Assembly (NCBI GenBank): GCA_017307865.1 | Contig: JAFKGE010000044.1 | Coordinates: 1 to 64,000, forward strand | Reading direction: 5' to 3' | Length of the DNA stretch: 64,000 bases | Origin: Burkholderiales bacterium | GTDB lineage: Bacteria > Pseudomonadota > Gammaproteobacteria > Burkholderiales > Burkholderiaceae_C | Part shown: positions 42,863 to 60,284 of the stretch, in pieces | How positions within the stretch are numbered: position 1 is the stretch's first letter | Layout of the letters: each line of letters begins with the position of its first letter | Notes under the pieces: generated by a model | Told to the model about the DNA's origin: nothing | What the model saw: only the letters and a program-made list of their open reading frames with translations | The model's database searches: none | Made by a program: the position numbers and the translations under genes

Positions 42863-44802
42863 CCCGACGGCCGTGGACGCGCCCAGCGCCTGCCGCGCCG
42901 CCACCAGGGCCATCTCCGCCCGCTGCGCCACCGGCAGCGTGGCCAAGTTGACGCTCTTGCGCGCGCCCCCATGTTGCTGCGCCATCTCCGCCCGCGTCGT
43001 GGCCACGGCTCGGCCTCCCCTTGCATCCTGCAGCCACTGCCACAGTTTCAGGTAGCCGCTGAACTCGCTTTTCTCGTCGTCGAACTTGGCATGCTGTTGG
43101 TCGGCCTGGGCCTGCTGCTCCAGCGGGCGGTCGCGCACGTCCTGCACGCTGAGCGCACTGGCGATCACCAGCACCTCGCGCAGGGCGCCGCGCTCGCGCC
43201 CAGCCAGGATCATGCGGCCCACGCGCGGGTCCAGCGGCAGGCGCGCCAGCTCGCGGCCCAGCGGGGTCAGCTCGCCGGCATCGTCGGCCGCGCCCAGCTC
43301 GCCCAGCAGCTGGTAGCCGTCGGCGATGGCGCGGCCCGAGGGCGGCTCCAGAAAGGGAAAGTCCTCCACCCGCGCGCCCTCGGGCATCAGCCGCAGGCTT
43401 TTCATGCGCAGGATCACCCCCGCCAGCGAGGAGCGCAGGATTTCCGGGTCGGTAAAGCGCGGGCGGCCGGCAAAGTCCTTCTCGTCGTACAGGCGGATGC
43501 AGATGCCGTCGGCCACGCGCCCGCAGCGGCCGGCGCGCTGGTTGGCCGCCGCCTGGCTCACCGGCTCGATCAGCAGTTGTTCGACCTTGCTGCGATAACT
43601 GTAGCGCTTGACGCGCGCCGTGCCAGCGTCAATGACGTATCGAATGCCCGGCACGGTAAGCGAGGTCTCGGCCACGTTGGTGGCCAGAACGATGCGCCGG
43701 CCGTGGTGCGCGTCGAACACGCGATCCTGCTCGGCCTGCGACAGGCGCGCGAACAGCGGCAGCACCTCGGCGTTGCGCAGCACCGGGCTGTGGGCCAGGT
43801 GCTTGCGCAGGTGGTCGGCCGCCTCGCGGATCTCGCGCTCGCCGGGCAGGAACACCAGGATGTCACCGCCAGCTCGGCCGGCCCACAACTCGTCCACCCC
43901 GTCCGCAATGGCCTCATTCAGACCGTAGTCACGGCTTTCCTCGAAGGGGCGATAGCGCTGCTCGACCGGGTAGGTGCGGCCCGACACCATCATCACCGGC
44001 GCAGCTTGCCCCTTGGCGTCGGCGAAATGCTTGGCAAAGCGCTCGGCGTCGATGGTGGCCGAGGTGACGATCAGCTTCAGGTCAGGCCGGCGCGGCAGCA
44101 GCTGCTTGAGGTAGCCCAGCAGAAAGTCGATGTTCAGGCTGCGCTCGTGCGCCTCGTCGATGATGAGCGTGTCGTAGGCCTGCAGCAGCGGGTCGGTCTG
44201 CGTCTCGGCCAGCAGGATGCCGTCGGTCATCAGCTTGATCGAGGCGCCGGGCGACAGGCGGTCCTGAAAGCGCACCTTGTAGCCCACCACCTCGCCCAGC
44301 GGTGTCTTCAACTCCTGGGCGATGCGCTTGGCCACGCTGCTGGCGGCGATGCGCCGCGGCTGCGTGTGGCCGATCAGGCGCCCGCGCTCGCCCGGCCGGG
44401 CGTTCAGCCGGCCGCGGCCCATGGCCAGGGCGATCTTGGGCAGTTGCGTGGTCTTGCCCGAGCCGGTTTCGCCACAGACGATGATGACTTGATGCGCGCG
44501 CAGCGCCTGCTCGATCTCCGCGCGCCGCGCGCTGACCGGCAGGCTGTCGGGAAACTCGATGGGGAGGGCGGATGTGGCAGGCAGCGGCGCGGGCATGAGG
44601 GCCTCGATTATCCGCACGGCGCGGCGGCGGCGCGGAAGGCAGAAGACCCCGCGAACGCCCGCATTCACCTGCTTGCAGCACGGTTGACTTGATCTGCGCA
44701 AAGAGGCGAAAGCGGTAGACTCGCCGGCTCTAGCAGACGGGATGACGCGCCGGTATTCGGCGCGCGCCCGATTATCAATTTGTCACGTTGAAGAGAGATG
44801 TC

Positions 44803-45921
44803 ATGAGCACTTCCTTTCGCATGAAGACCGTTGCCGCCGCCTTGGGCGTGGCGGGGCTGTTCGCGTTTTCCACCGCCCAGGCGCAGATCAAGATCGCCAT
44901 CGTCGGCCCGGCCACCGGTCCGGTGACCCAGTACGGCGACATGGTCAAGGAAGGCGTGACGACCGCCGTCGAGATGTTCAACGCCGCCGGCGGCGCGAAC
45001 GGCAAGAAGTTCGAGACCGTGGTGGTGGACGACGCCTGCGAGCCCAAGCAGGGCCCGGTGGCGGCCAACCGCGTGATCAACGACAAGATCCACTACGTGG
45101 TCGGCCCGGTGTGCTCCGGCGCCTCGATCGCCGCCGCGCCGATCTACAACAACGAGGGCGTGGTGGTCGTGACCCCGTCGGCTACCTCCCCTGCGCTGAC
45201 CGACGGCAAGAAGTTCCACTACATCTTCCGCACGATCGGGCGCGACGACCAGCAGGGCCCGGCGGCGGCCAAGTTCATCGCCGAGAAGATCAAGCCCAAG
45301 AAGGTCGCCGTGCTGCACGACAAGCAGTCGTACGGCCAGGGCATCGCGGCCAACGTGCGCGACGACCTGAAGAAGGCCGGCATCGACGTCGTGCTGTTCG
45401 AGGGCATCAACGCCGGCGACAGCGACTACTCGGCCGTCATCACCAAGCTCAAGAGCGCGGGCGTGGACTTTGTCTACTACGGCGGCTACCACCCCGAGAT
45501 GGGCCTGCTGCTGCGCCAGGCCGGCGAGCAGGGCCTGAAGGTCAAGATGATGGGCCCCGAGGGCGTGGGCAACCCCGAGGTCAACGCCATCGCCGGCCCG
45601 GCCGTCGAGGGCATGCTGCTGACGCTGCCGGCCGACTTCTCGGCCAACCCCAAGAACGCCGCCATCGTCAAGGCCTTCAAGGACAAGAAGCGCGACGCCT
45701 CGGGCGCCTTCCAGCTGACCTCCTACGCCGCCGCGCAGGTGATCATGGACAGCATCAAGGCCGTGGGCGACGACCCCAAGAAGGTGGCCGACTACATGCA
45801 CAAGACCAGCTTCGACACCCCGATCGGCCCGGTGTCCTGGGACGCCAAGGGCGACCTGAAGTCCTTCGAGTTCCAGGTCTTCGAGTGGCACAAGGACGGC
45901 AGCAAGTCGCTCGTCAAGTAA
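44803..45921 (+). CDS. livK: Branched-chain amino-acid ABC transporter binding protein
   Basis: This is a periplasmic binding protein of 372 residues with a signal peptide (MKTVAAALGVAGLFAFSTAQA) and the type I fold segment QIKIAIVGPATGPVTQYGDM. ATG 44803 is chosen; a TTG at 44788 and an ATG at 44836 are in frame. It is first in the liv locus. A strong hairpin separates it from livHMGF, consistent with higher expression of the binding protein. Confidence 0.94.
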   Translation: MSTSFRMKTVAAALGVAGLFAFSTAQAQIKIAIVGPATGPVTQYGDMVKEGVTTAVEMFNAAGGANGKKFETVVVDDACEPKQGPVAANRVINDKIHYVVGPVCSGASIAAAPIYNNEGVVVVTPSATSPALTDGKKFHYIFRTIGRDDQQGPAAAKFIAEKIKPKKVAVLHDKQSYGQGIAANVRDDLKKAGIDVVLFEGINAGDSDYSAVITKLKSAGVDFVYYGGYHPEMGLLLRQAGEQGLKVKMMGPEGVGNPEVNAIAGPAVEGMLLTLPADFSANPKNAAIVKAFKDKKRDASGAFQLTSYAAAQVIMDSIKAVGDDPKKVADYMHKTSFDTPIGPVSWDAKGDLKSFEFQVFEWHKDGSKSLVK

Positions 45922-45955
45922 ACACGGCCGCTCGCTTGCGAGAGAGCTGAGAAAG

Positions 45956-45998
45956 CGCCCCGGCAACGCCCCGACCCGAAGGGGGCAGCCCCGGGGCG
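45956..45998 (+). terminator. Stem-loop between livK and livH
   Basis: CGCCCCGG (45956-45963) and CCGGGGCG (45991-45998) form a perfect 8-bp GC stem around a GC-rich loop. There is no clean U run, only TCGTTC. It could act as a partial terminator or 3' stabiliser that sets livK above livHMGF, as is common for binding-protein-first operons. Confidence 0.5.
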
Positions 45999-46056
45999 TC
46001 GTTCACTGCGCCGGCACGCAGCGCCGGGCGCATGCGCGATCAAACGGAGACAACGC

Positions 46057-48244
<2,188 letters not shown>

Positions 48245-48245
<1 letters not shown>

Positions 48246-49011
48246 TGGCCGACGCGCCCTTCATCGAGGTGCAGGGCCTGAGCATGCGCTTCGGCGGCCT
48301 GCTGGCCGTCGACGGCATCGAGTTCGGCGTGCGCGAGCGCGAGATCTTCGCCATCATCGGCCCCAACGGCGCGGGCAAGACGACGGTGTTCAACTGCATC
48401 AGCGGCTTCTACAAGCCCACCACCGGCCGCATCCGCCTGCAGGGGCGCGACATCGGCGGCCTGGGCAGCCACACGGTGGCGCGCCACGGCGTGGTGCGCA
48501 CGTTCCAGAACGTGCGCCTGTTCAAGACCATGACGGCGCTCGAGAACCTGCTGGTGGCGCAGCACCGGCACCTCAAGACCTCGCTGCCCGCCGGCCTGCT
48601 CAAGACGCGCGCCTATCGCGACAGCGAAAAAAAGGCGCTCGAGCGCGCCCTGCACTGGCTCGACTACATGGAGCTGCGCGAGTTCGCCAACCGGCCGGCC
48701 GGCACCCTGGCCTACGGCCACCAGCGGCGCCTGGAGATCGCCCGCTGCATGGTCACCGAGCCGCGCGTGCTGATGCTCGACGAACCCGCCGCCGGCCTGA
48801 ACCCGCAGGAAAAGAAAGACCTGCAGGGCCTGATCCAGCAGCTGCGCGCGCAGCACGAGCTGGCGGTGCTGCTGATCGAGCACGACATGAGCCTGGTGAT
48901 GGGCGTGTCCGAGCGCATCCTGGTGATGGAGCATGGCCGCCGCATCGCACTCGACGAGCCCGAGGCGATCCGCAACGACCAGCGCGTCATCAAGGCCTAC
49001 CTGGGAGAAGA

Positions 49012-49015
<4 letters not shown>
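48245..49015 (+). CDS. livG: Branched-chain amino-acid ABC ATP-binding protein LivG
   Basis: This is a 256-residue ATPase with Walker A GPNGAGKTTVFN, signature-like YGHQRRLEIARCM, Walker B VLMLDEPAAGLNP, and LLIEHDM. The serine-lacking signature is usual in LivG. It overlaps livM by one base and livF by 4 bp. Confidence 0.95.
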
Positions 49016-49725
<710 letters not shown>

Positions 49726-49779
49726 ACCGGCTGGCCAAACGGCCCCGGCGCAGGCACACTGCACGCCAAGGAGAGTCTC

Positions 49780-50610
49780 ATGCCGGTCACTTCGAACCTG
49801 GACTTTTCCGGCCTCGGCCGGCCCTTGGCCGACGCCGACATGGCGCAGGCCCTGGCCATCCTGGGGCTGGATGCCGGCGCCGACATGCCCGCGCTGTGGT
49901 CGGTGCTCACGGTGGAAAGCCGTGGCTTCGGCTTTCTGGCCGATCGCCGGCCCAAGCTGCTGTTCGAGCGGCACATCTTTTTCAAGCAGACGGACGGGCG
50001 CTTTGCCGCCACCGCGCCCGACCTGTGCGCCAAGACCGGCGGCGGCTACGTGGGTGGCGGCGCCGAATACGACCGCCTGGCACGGGCCCTGGCCTTGTGC
50101 CGCGTGGCGGGCCTGGGCGACGAGCCGGCGCTGCGCAGCGCCAGTTGGGGCCTGGGCCAGGTGATGGGCTTCAACGCCGACGCCGCCGGCTTTCAGACGG
50201 CGCGCGACATGGTCACGCAGATGGCCGAAAGCGAATCCGCCCAGCTGGCCGGCATGGCGCGCTTCATGGCCAGCCAGGGGCTGGACACCCGGCTGCGGGC
50301 GCGCGACTGGACCGGTTTTGCGCGCCGCTACAACGGGCCCAGCTACTGGAAGAACGCGTACGACGTGAAGCTGAAGTCGGCGTTCGAAAAATTCGCGTCC
50401 GGCATCAGCCGCGACCTGCGGGCGCGCGCGGCGCAAGGCGCGCTGCTGTTTCTGGGCTACAACCCGGGCGACCCGGACGGCGTGCTGGGCCAGAACACCC
50501 GCCGCGCCATCGCGGCGTTTCGCGCCGATGCGCACCTGGCGGCCGGCGACGCGCTGGATGACGCGGTGTTCGAGGCCATCATGAGCCGGGCCGGCCTGGC
50601 GGGCAGCTGA
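49780..50610 (+). CDS. N-acetylmuramidase (DUF3380) with peptidoglycan-binding tail
   Basis: The 276-residue protein has a muramidase domain (about residues 30-205) with the conserved SVLTVESRGFGFL, LFERHIF and SWGLGQVMGFN segments. A C-terminal peptidoglycan-binding-like domain (about 210-270, FLGYNPGDPDGVLGQNTRRAIAAF) follows. No signal peptide is seen, as in many phage-type endolysins, so export may need help. It stands alone after livF and overlaps the minus-strand mocA-like gene by 32 bp at their 3' ends. Confidence 0.88.
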   Translation: MPVTSNLDFSGLGRPLADADMAQALAILGLDAGADMPALWSVLTVESRGFGFLADRRPKLLFERHIFFKQTDGRFAATAPDLCAKTGGGYVGGGAEYDRLARALALCRVAGLGDEPALRSASWGLGQVMGFNADAAGFQTARDMVTQMAESESAQLAGMARFMASQGLDTRLRARDWTGFARRYNGPSYWKNAYDVKLKSAFEKFASGISRDLRARAAQGALLFLGYNPGDPDGVLGQNTRRAIAAFRADAHLAAGDALDDAVFEAIMSRAGLAGS

Positions 50611-51283
50611 CTTCTTGACGGCCGTCGCTGTCCGGCCAGCACAGCCGCACGCCGTGGGTTCGCGCCACGGCCAGCAGGTCTTCGGGCGCATCCACGTCGA
50701 CCACATGGCGTGCATGCTGCACCGGCAGCGTCTGCACGCGATCGGGGTGGGCGCGCCGCCATTCGCGCACGCCGGCAGCGCCGCTGGCCTGCATCACCGC
50801 GGCGCGCACGGCCTGGTTGAAGACGATGGGATGGCCCGGCTGGCCGTCGAACTGCGGCACCAACAGGTCGATGCCGGGCGCATGCTCGGCCCAGACGCTC
50901 AGCACGGCCGCGACGTCCGCGGGTTCGAGCAGCGGCTGGTCCGCCAGCGCCACCAGCACCGCGTCCAGGTCGGGCGGCAAGGCCGCCAGGCCGGTGCGCA
51001 GCGAGCCGCCCTGCCCCTCGTCGGGTGCCGGGTTGAGCACCCATTGCAGCGCGCGGCCATCCGGCAGGCTGTCCTGGATGCCGCACAACACGGGCTCGAT
51101 GGCCGCCGCATGATGGCCCAGCACGACCACCACCGGCGCCACGCCCTTGTCCAGCAGGGCGCGCACCACGCGCTCGATCAGGGGCCGCCCATCGCGCCGC
51201 AGCAGCGACTTGGGCCGATAGCCCATGCGCCGCCCCGCGCCGGCCGCCATGACGACGGCGCCGACGGCGCCGACTGCGCTCAT
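50579..51283 (-). CDS. MocA-like molybdopterin cytidylyltransferase
   Basis: The 234-residue nucleotidyltransferase begins AVVMAAGAGRRMGYRPKSLL, the nucleotide-binding motif of MobA/MocA proteins, and has ALADQPLLEPADV with the metal-binding Asp. As last gene of a molybdenum-hydroxylase operon it most likely makes the cytosine-dinucleotide form of the cofactor used by CoxL-type enzymes. ATG 51283 overlaps the xdhC stop by 4 bp. Confidence 0.85.
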   Translation of the reverse strand: MSAVGAVGAVVMAAGAGRRMGYRPKSLLRRDGRPLIERVVRALLDKGVAPVVVVLGHHAAAIEPVLCGIQDSLPDGRALQWVLNPAPDEGQGGSLRTGLAALPPDLDAVLVALADQPLLEPADVAAVLSVWAEHAPGIDLLVPQFDGQPGHPIVFNQAVRAAVMQASGAAGVREWRRAHPDRVQTLPVQHARHVVDVDAPEDLLAVARTHGVRLCWPDSDGRQEVSCPPGRPGS

Positions 51284-52332
51284 GGCTGCGGCACGAAGCA
51301 GACCTGCCCGGCGTCGTTGGGCGCGATGTCCTGCAGGTCCTTGACGTGCGCGACGTTCATGTCGCGCGGCAGCGGCACGCCGTTTTTCACCGCCAGCACC
51401 TCGGCCATCACGCTGACGGCGATCTCGGGCGGGGTCTTGCTGCCGATGTAGATGCCGATGGGGCCGCGCAGGCCCTTCAGGCTTTCCTCGGTCTGGTCGA
51501 GGTGCTCGATCATGCGCTGGTGGCGCAGCAGACTGTTGCGCCGGCTGCCGATGGCGCCGATGTAGAACGCCGGCGTCTCCAGCGCCTGCAGCAGGGCCAA
51601 ATCGTCCAGCTTCGGGTCGTGCGTGAGGGCGATGACGCAGCTGCGCCCGTCCAGCGCCATCTCGGCGACGGTGTCGTCGGGCATGGTGCCGACCAGGCGC
51701 GCGCCGGGCACGCTCCAGCTGCCGGCAAACTCCTCGCGCGGGTCGCACACCGTCACCGAGAAGCCGCAAAACAGGGCCATGGTGGCCAGGTACTCGCTCA
51801 TCTGGCCGGCGCCGATGATCAGCATGCGATAGCCGGGGCCGAAGGTGTTGACCAGCTCGGCGGCGTTCAGAATCAACTCCGCCGGGTGCTCGGTGGGCTG
51901 CAGCGTGACCTGCCCGTCGGCCAGGCGCACGCGGCGCTGCATCAGCCGGCCGGCGTCCAGCGCCTGCAGCAGCTCGGCCACGCGCGCGGCGTCGGGGTCG
52001 AACTCCAGCATCACCTCCAGCGTGCCCCCGCAGGGCAGGCCGAAGCGGTGCGCCTCGTCGGCCGTCACGCCGTACTTGACGAACTGCGGCGGGCCTTCGC
52101 GCGGCAGCGCGTCGGCGGCGCCTTGCTTGGTGTAGCGGTCGATCAGGTCGTACTCGATGCAGCCGCCCGACACCGAGCCCATCACCGCGCCGTCCTCGCG
52201 CAGCGCCATGATGCAGCCCACCGGCCGCGGCGACGAACCCCAGGTGCGCACCACGGTGGCCAGCACGGCCCGCTTGCCGTCCTGGCGCCAGTCGCGCAGC
52301 GCGCGCAGGACCGTGACGTCAAGGTTTTCCAT
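51280..52332 (-). CDS. XdhC/CoxF-family molybdenum-cofactor insertion protein
   Basis: Proteins of this family bind the molybdenum cofactor and help sulfurate and insert it into xanthine dehydrogenase-type enzymes. The 350-residue product has the N-terminal XdhC domain (AVLATVVRTWGSSPRPVG, GSVSGGCIEYDL) and a Rossmann C-terminal domain (MLIIGAGQMSEYLA, YIGAIGSRRN). ATG 52332 has AGGAG 8 bp upstream. It lies between coxG and the mocA-like gene. Confidence 0.92.
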   Translation of the reverse strand: MENLDVTVLRALRDWRQDGKRAVLATVVRTWGSSPRPVGCIMALREDGAVMGSVSGGCIEYDLIDRYTKQGAADALPREGPPQFVKYGVTADEAHRFGLPCGGTLEVMLEFDPDAARVAELLQALDAGRLMQRRVRLADGQVTLQPTEHPAELILNAAELVNTFGPGYRMLIIGAGQMSEYLATMALFCGFSVTVCDPREEFAGSWSVPGARLVGTMPDDTVAEMALDGRSCVIALTHDPKLDDLALLQALETPAFYIGAIGSRRNSLLRHQRMIEHLDQTEESLKGLRGPIGIYIGSKTPPEIAVSVMAEVLAVKNGVPLPRDMNVAHVKDLQDIAPNDAGQVCFVPQP

Positions 52333-52356
52333 TCAAAATCTCCTTTCGGCCTTCAA

Positions 52357-52950
52357 CTACTTCAAGGCCCAGCCAATGGCGACGATGACCACGATGGCCA
52401 CCAGCACCCACACCCAGGCCGGCACGCCTGCCTCGCCGCCGGGCACGCGCGCCGGCACCACGGCCTGGCCGGCGGCGGCTTCGCCCGCCGGCGCTTCGGC
52501 GGCCGGATGGCGGCGCTGCATCTCCTCGTCGAAGCGCTGGAAAAAACTCTCGGCCATGGACTTGGCCACGCCGTCGATCAGGCGCTGGCCCACTTGCGCG
52601 ATCTTGCCGCCCACCGTGGCGTTGACGGTGTAGCCCAGCTCGCAGCCGGCGTCGTTGGGGGTCAGCACCACCTTGGCGCTGCCCTTGCCGAAGCCGGCCA
52701 CGCCGCCATTGCCCTCGAAGTTGATGGTATAGCTGCCGGGCGCCTGAATGTCGGCCAGCTGGATGGCGCCCCTGAACTTGGCCGCCACCGGGCCGACCTT
52801 GATCGCGTTGACCAGCGCATAGGCGTTCTCGCCCGTGGCCTCGATGCTCTCGCAGCCGGGGATGCAGGCCTTGAGCACCTCGGGGTCGTTCAGCGCGTCC
52901 CAAGCCTGTTGTTGCGTGACGGCCAGTTGCCGCGAGCCTTGCATGTCCAT
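52357..52950 (-). CDS. coxG: CoxG-family membrane-anchored SRPBCC protein
   Basis: The 197-residue protein has an SRPBCC/CoxG domain (QQAWDALNDPEVLKACIPGCE, about residues 1-145), a Pro/Ala linker, and a C-terminal membrane anchor (VPAWVWVLVAIVVIVAIGWAL). In carboxydotrophs CoxG helps recruit the dehydrogenase to the membrane. ATG 52950 has AGGAG 7 bp upstream, preferred over a TTG at 52956. Confidence 0.9.
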   Translation of the reverse strand: MDMQGSRQLAVTQQQAWDALNDPEVLKACIPGCESIEATGENAYALVNAIKVGPVAAKFRGAIQLADIQAPGSYTINFEGNGGVAGFGKGSAKVVLTPNDAGCELGYTVNATVGGKIAQVGQRLIDGVAKSMAESFFQRFDEEMQRRHPAAEAPAGEAAAGQAVVPARVPGGEAGVPAWVWVLVAIVVIVAIGWALK

Positions 52951-52969
52951 GTTCAATCTCCTCGTGCGT

Positions 52970-54210
52970 TCATTTTTTCATGAGTACCGCGATCGCGCTG
53001 GCCAGCTCGTTCAGCTTGGTCACGTTGTGCACCGCCAGGGTGCCGTCGCAGGCCTGGTGCAGCACCGCCGCGCCGCGCGCCAGCGGCTGGTAGCCGTCGA
53101 AGCGCAGCAGCGGGTTGAGCCACAGGATGCGGCGCGTGTGGCGCCTGAGCCAGGCCAGTTCCTGCGCCAGCAGCTCGGGCTCGCCGGTGTCGAGCCCGTC
53201 GCTCACGATCAGCACCAGGGTGCGCCGGCCCACCAGCCGGCGCGCGTGGTGGCGATGCAGGCTGGCCAGCGACTCGCCCAGGCGCGTGCCGCCGGCATAG
53301 TCCTGGATGTGCGCGCCGGCCTCGACCAGCATGGCGTCGGTGTCGGCCTGGCGAAAGCTGGCGCTCAAATCGGTCAGGCGCGTGCCGAAGGCGAACACGT
53401 CGGGGCGAATGCTCTGGCGCTGGCCGGCCACCAGCGCGCGCGCGGTGGCGGCGTGCAGAAAGGCCAGCAGCAGCCGGGTGTAGCGCTCCATCGAGCCCGA
53501 CACGTCCATCAGCACCAGCAGCGGCAGCGGCTGGCGGCGGCGCTGCAGACGCGTGATGGCCATCACGTCGCCGCCGGTCTGCGCCGCCTGGCGCAGCGTG
53601 CGCCCCCAGTGCACGCGCGCGCCACGGCCGCCGGCGCGCGTGCGGCGCGCGGCCACGGTGGGCAGCGGCAGCGGGATGTCGCGCACCAGGCGCTCGACCA
53701 GGGTGTATTCGCTGGCCGTCAATTGATTGAAGTCGGCGGTCTTCAGGCGCGCCAGCGCGCTGGCCGTCATGGCGGCGTCCAGGTCCACCTCCTGGTCGGG
53801 CTTGGGCGGCTCGCCCGGGCGCGCGGCCTTGGGCGGGGCCAGCGCCTCGCGCACCCGCGGGCGCTGGCGCGGCGGCGCGGCGCGGCCCTCGGCGGTGGGC
53901 AGCATCTGCGCCAGCAGCTTCTTGGCCAGGTCGGGGTCGCGAAAAAAGGCGTCGAACAGCTCGCGGAACACCACGCGGTCCTGCTCGCGGCTGACCAGCA
54001 CGGCCTCCAGCGCGGCGCTCAGGTCGCTCTTGTGCGCCACGCCCACCCACTGCACCGCCTGCTGCGCCAGCGCGATGCGCGAGGCGTCGACGCGCACTCC
54101 GGCGCGCCGCAGCGTGCGGCCGAAGGCGCTCAGGTTGCCCGCCAGCTTGCCGCTGCGGGCGTCGCCCAGTTGCGAGACGGCGTGGTCGCTGGACACGGCG
54201 ACGTCTGCGG

Positions 54211-54214
<4 letters not shown>
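52970..54214 (-). CDS. coxE: CoxE-family von Willebrand A domain protein
   Basis: The 414-residue protein has a C-terminal VWA domain with the metal-site motif LVLMDVSGSMERY, and an N-terminal CoxE region. CoxE works with the AAA+ protein CoxD in maturation of the active site of CO dehydrogenase-like enzymes. It starts with GTG 54214, overlapping the coxD stop (GTGA). Confidence 0.92.
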
Positions 54215-55131
<917 letters not shown>

Positions 55132-55162
55132 GGCAGATGAGGCGGTGAAGCCAGACACTATA

Positions 55163-55281
55163 TAAACGATAGCTTATCGTGCTTGATGGGCGGGCGCTGG
55201 AGCCCGAAATGGCTTAAAATCCTGCGGCCCGATCAAGGCCGCTGGCCCTCACCCCTGCCCTCTCCCGGAGGGAGAGGGAGG
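55163..55281. repeat. Family-1 copy D and family-2 half copy in cox operon
   Basis: 55163-55220 holds ACGATAGCTTATCGTGCTTG followed by ATGGGCGGGCGCTGGAG, a family-1 copy with a local extra palindrome. 55246-55281 holds CCCTCACCCC through GGGAGAGGGAGG, a half family-2 unit. The rest of the 55132-55295 gap shows no gene. Confidence 0.8.
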
Positions 55282-55295
55282 AAGACATCGGCCCC

Positions 55296-56087
<792 letters not shown>

Positions 56088-56099
56088 GAGGGGCTCCTT

Positions 56100-58472
<2,373 letters not shown>

Positions 58473-58501
58473 GTCGTGTCTCCTTGCCTTGGTGTGGGGT
58501 C

Positions 58502-58969
<468 letters not shown>

Positions 58970-59117
58970 CGCGGGCATCTCCTTGTCGTGGTGGGTTTTC
59001 AAGCTTGGGGTAAAAACGGTCATTCTTGGAACAACGCATTCCAGGGTGCCTAGGCAAAACCCTTGGTTTTCAGCCCCCGGCCCGATTATTCTCAGTTTGA
59101 GACACGGAGACACCGCG
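58970..59117. promoter_or_regulatory. Divergent control region of cox operon and its regulator
   Basis: This 148-bp region contains three dyads in a row: TGGAA-N7-TTCCA (59027-59043), the perfect 10-bp palindrome TGCCTAGGCA (59047-59056), and AAAACC-CTT-GGTTTT (59056-59070). Such clustering between divergent genes suggests regulator-binding sites. A minus-strand AGGCACCCTGGAATGC resembles a sigma-54 -24/-12 box, but the spacing is off by one. Confidence 0.5.
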
Positions 59118-60284
59118 ATGAACGCCCTGCCCGCCTTCTCCGCCCAGCCGCGCCTGCAGCAGATCGCCCTGGCGCGGCAAAGCCTGCTGACCGAAGGCAC
59201 CGAGCTGACCGAAGCCCTGGCCAGCGCCTGGGTCGACCGCGCCTGGATCATGCAAAGCTGGCGCCGCTGCCTGGCCCTGGGCCACCAGCCGCAGTCGCGC
59301 GTGACCTTCGACCCGGTGCCCGCCCGCGCCCGCGCCGACGCGCAAGACGCCCACGCCACCCTGCTGGCCGCCGCCCGGCCCGAGCTGCAGCGCCTGGCCG
59401 CCGCCATCGCGCCCATCCGCTACTTCGTGCTGCTGACCGACGCGCAGGGCTGCGTCATCGACACGGCAGGCGCCATCGACCACCGCAACCGCGCCATGCA
59501 CGCCATCGCCCGCGTGGGGGTAGACCTGTCCGAGCGCAGTGTGGGCACCACCGCCATCGGCGCCGCCCTGGGCGAGCGCGCGCCGGTGTGGCTGCACCGC
59601 GGCGAACACTTCTTCAACGACACCGCCGTCTACAGTTGCGCCGGCGCCCCGCTGTTCGGCCCCGACGGCGCCTGCCTGGGCATGCTGGACGTGACCGGCG
59701 TGGAGGTGCCAGAGCGTCCCGAGCTGAAGCACCTGGTGGCCCAGTCGGCCCAGAACATCGAAGACGCCCTGGTGCTGGCCCGCCCGCACGCGCTGCGCCT
59801 GCGCCTGGCCTGGCCGGCAGGCTGGCAGGTCAGCGGCGGCGGCGCCGGCGCCGGCCTGCTGTGCCTGGACGCCGACGGTCAGGTCACCGGCGCCAACGCC
59901 ACCGCGCGCCAGATGCTGCCCGCCCTGCACGGCGCGGCCCAGGCCCCCCTGCACGCCAGCGAGCTGTTCGCCCTGCCCTGGGCGCAGCTGTTCGACCTGG
60001 CCCGGCTGGGCGAAGCCGCCAGCGTGCCCCTGTGGTCCGGCCTGCGCGTGCAGCTCGCCGCGCAGGCCCCGGCGCAGCCGGCATCGGGCGCACGTGCGGC
60101 CACGCGCTCGTTGAAGGCGGTCGAGGCCGACCTGATTCACCAGGCTGTGCGCCAGGCCGGCGGCCGGGTGGCCGACGCCGCGCGGGCGCTGGGGGTGAGC
60201 CGGGCGACGGTGTATCGGCGGTTGGCTGGCCGCGCAGATGCGCGCAAGGCGGAAGAAATCAGCACCGAGGCTGCTCGTCCGTGA
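59118..60284 (+). CDS. GAF-domain transcriptional regulator with Fis-type HTH
   Basis: The 388-residue protein matches the N-terminal sensor part of AcoR-like activators ([45 protein letters not shown] domain about residues 80-215) and their C-terminal Fis HTH ([27 protein letters not shown]). The central AAA+ sigma-54 activation domain is absent. It is divergent from coxS and is the likely regulator of the cox operon, working without the usual ATPase. ATG 59118. Confidence 0.85.
   Translation: MNALPAFSAQPRLQQIALARQSLLTEGTELTEALASAWVDRAWIMQSWRRCLALGHQPQSRVTFDPVPARARADAQDAHATLLAAARPELQRLAAAIAPIRYFVLLTDAQGCVIDTAGAIDHRNRAMHAIARVGVDLSERSVGTTAIGAALGERAPVWLHRGEHFFNDTAVYSCAGAPLFGPDGACLGMLDVTGVEVPERPELKHLVAQSAQNIEDALVLARPHALRLRLAWPAGWQVSGGGAGAGLLCLDADGQVTGANATARQMLPALHGAAQAPLHASELFALPWAQLFDLARLGEAASVPLWSGLRVQLAAQAPAQPASGARAATRSLKAVEADLIHQAVRQAGGRVADAARALGVSRATVYRRLAGRADARKAEEISTEAARP

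Larger units (their letters stand above)
40387..44596 (-). pseudogene. hrpA: hrpA, DEAH-box RNA helicase, frame broken at a repeat
   Basis: The N-terminal part (44596 to about 42870) encodes MPAPLPATS..., Walker [15 protein letters not shown] box IIDEAHERS and SATI, in one frame. The C-terminal part (about 42750 to 40387; [23 protein letters not shown] onward) continues HrpA homology in another frame. The switch falls within the 101-bp family-2 repeat at 42762-42862. The full span of 4210 bp is not a multiple of three. A second repeat (41285-41337) is in frame. Either HrpA is split in two, a sequencing error sits in the GC-rich repeat, or frameshifting occurs. Confidence 0.85.

Noticed and set aside
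42700-42900. Programmed frameshifting in hrpA
   Set aside because: No slippery heptamer or known precedent for HrpA; insertion of the repeat or sequence error explains the frame change more simply. Left as a possibility only.
58970-59117. A sigma-54 promoter for coxS
   Set aside because: The GG and GC doublets are 13 rather than 12 positions apart, and the adjacent regulator lacks the AAA+ domain.
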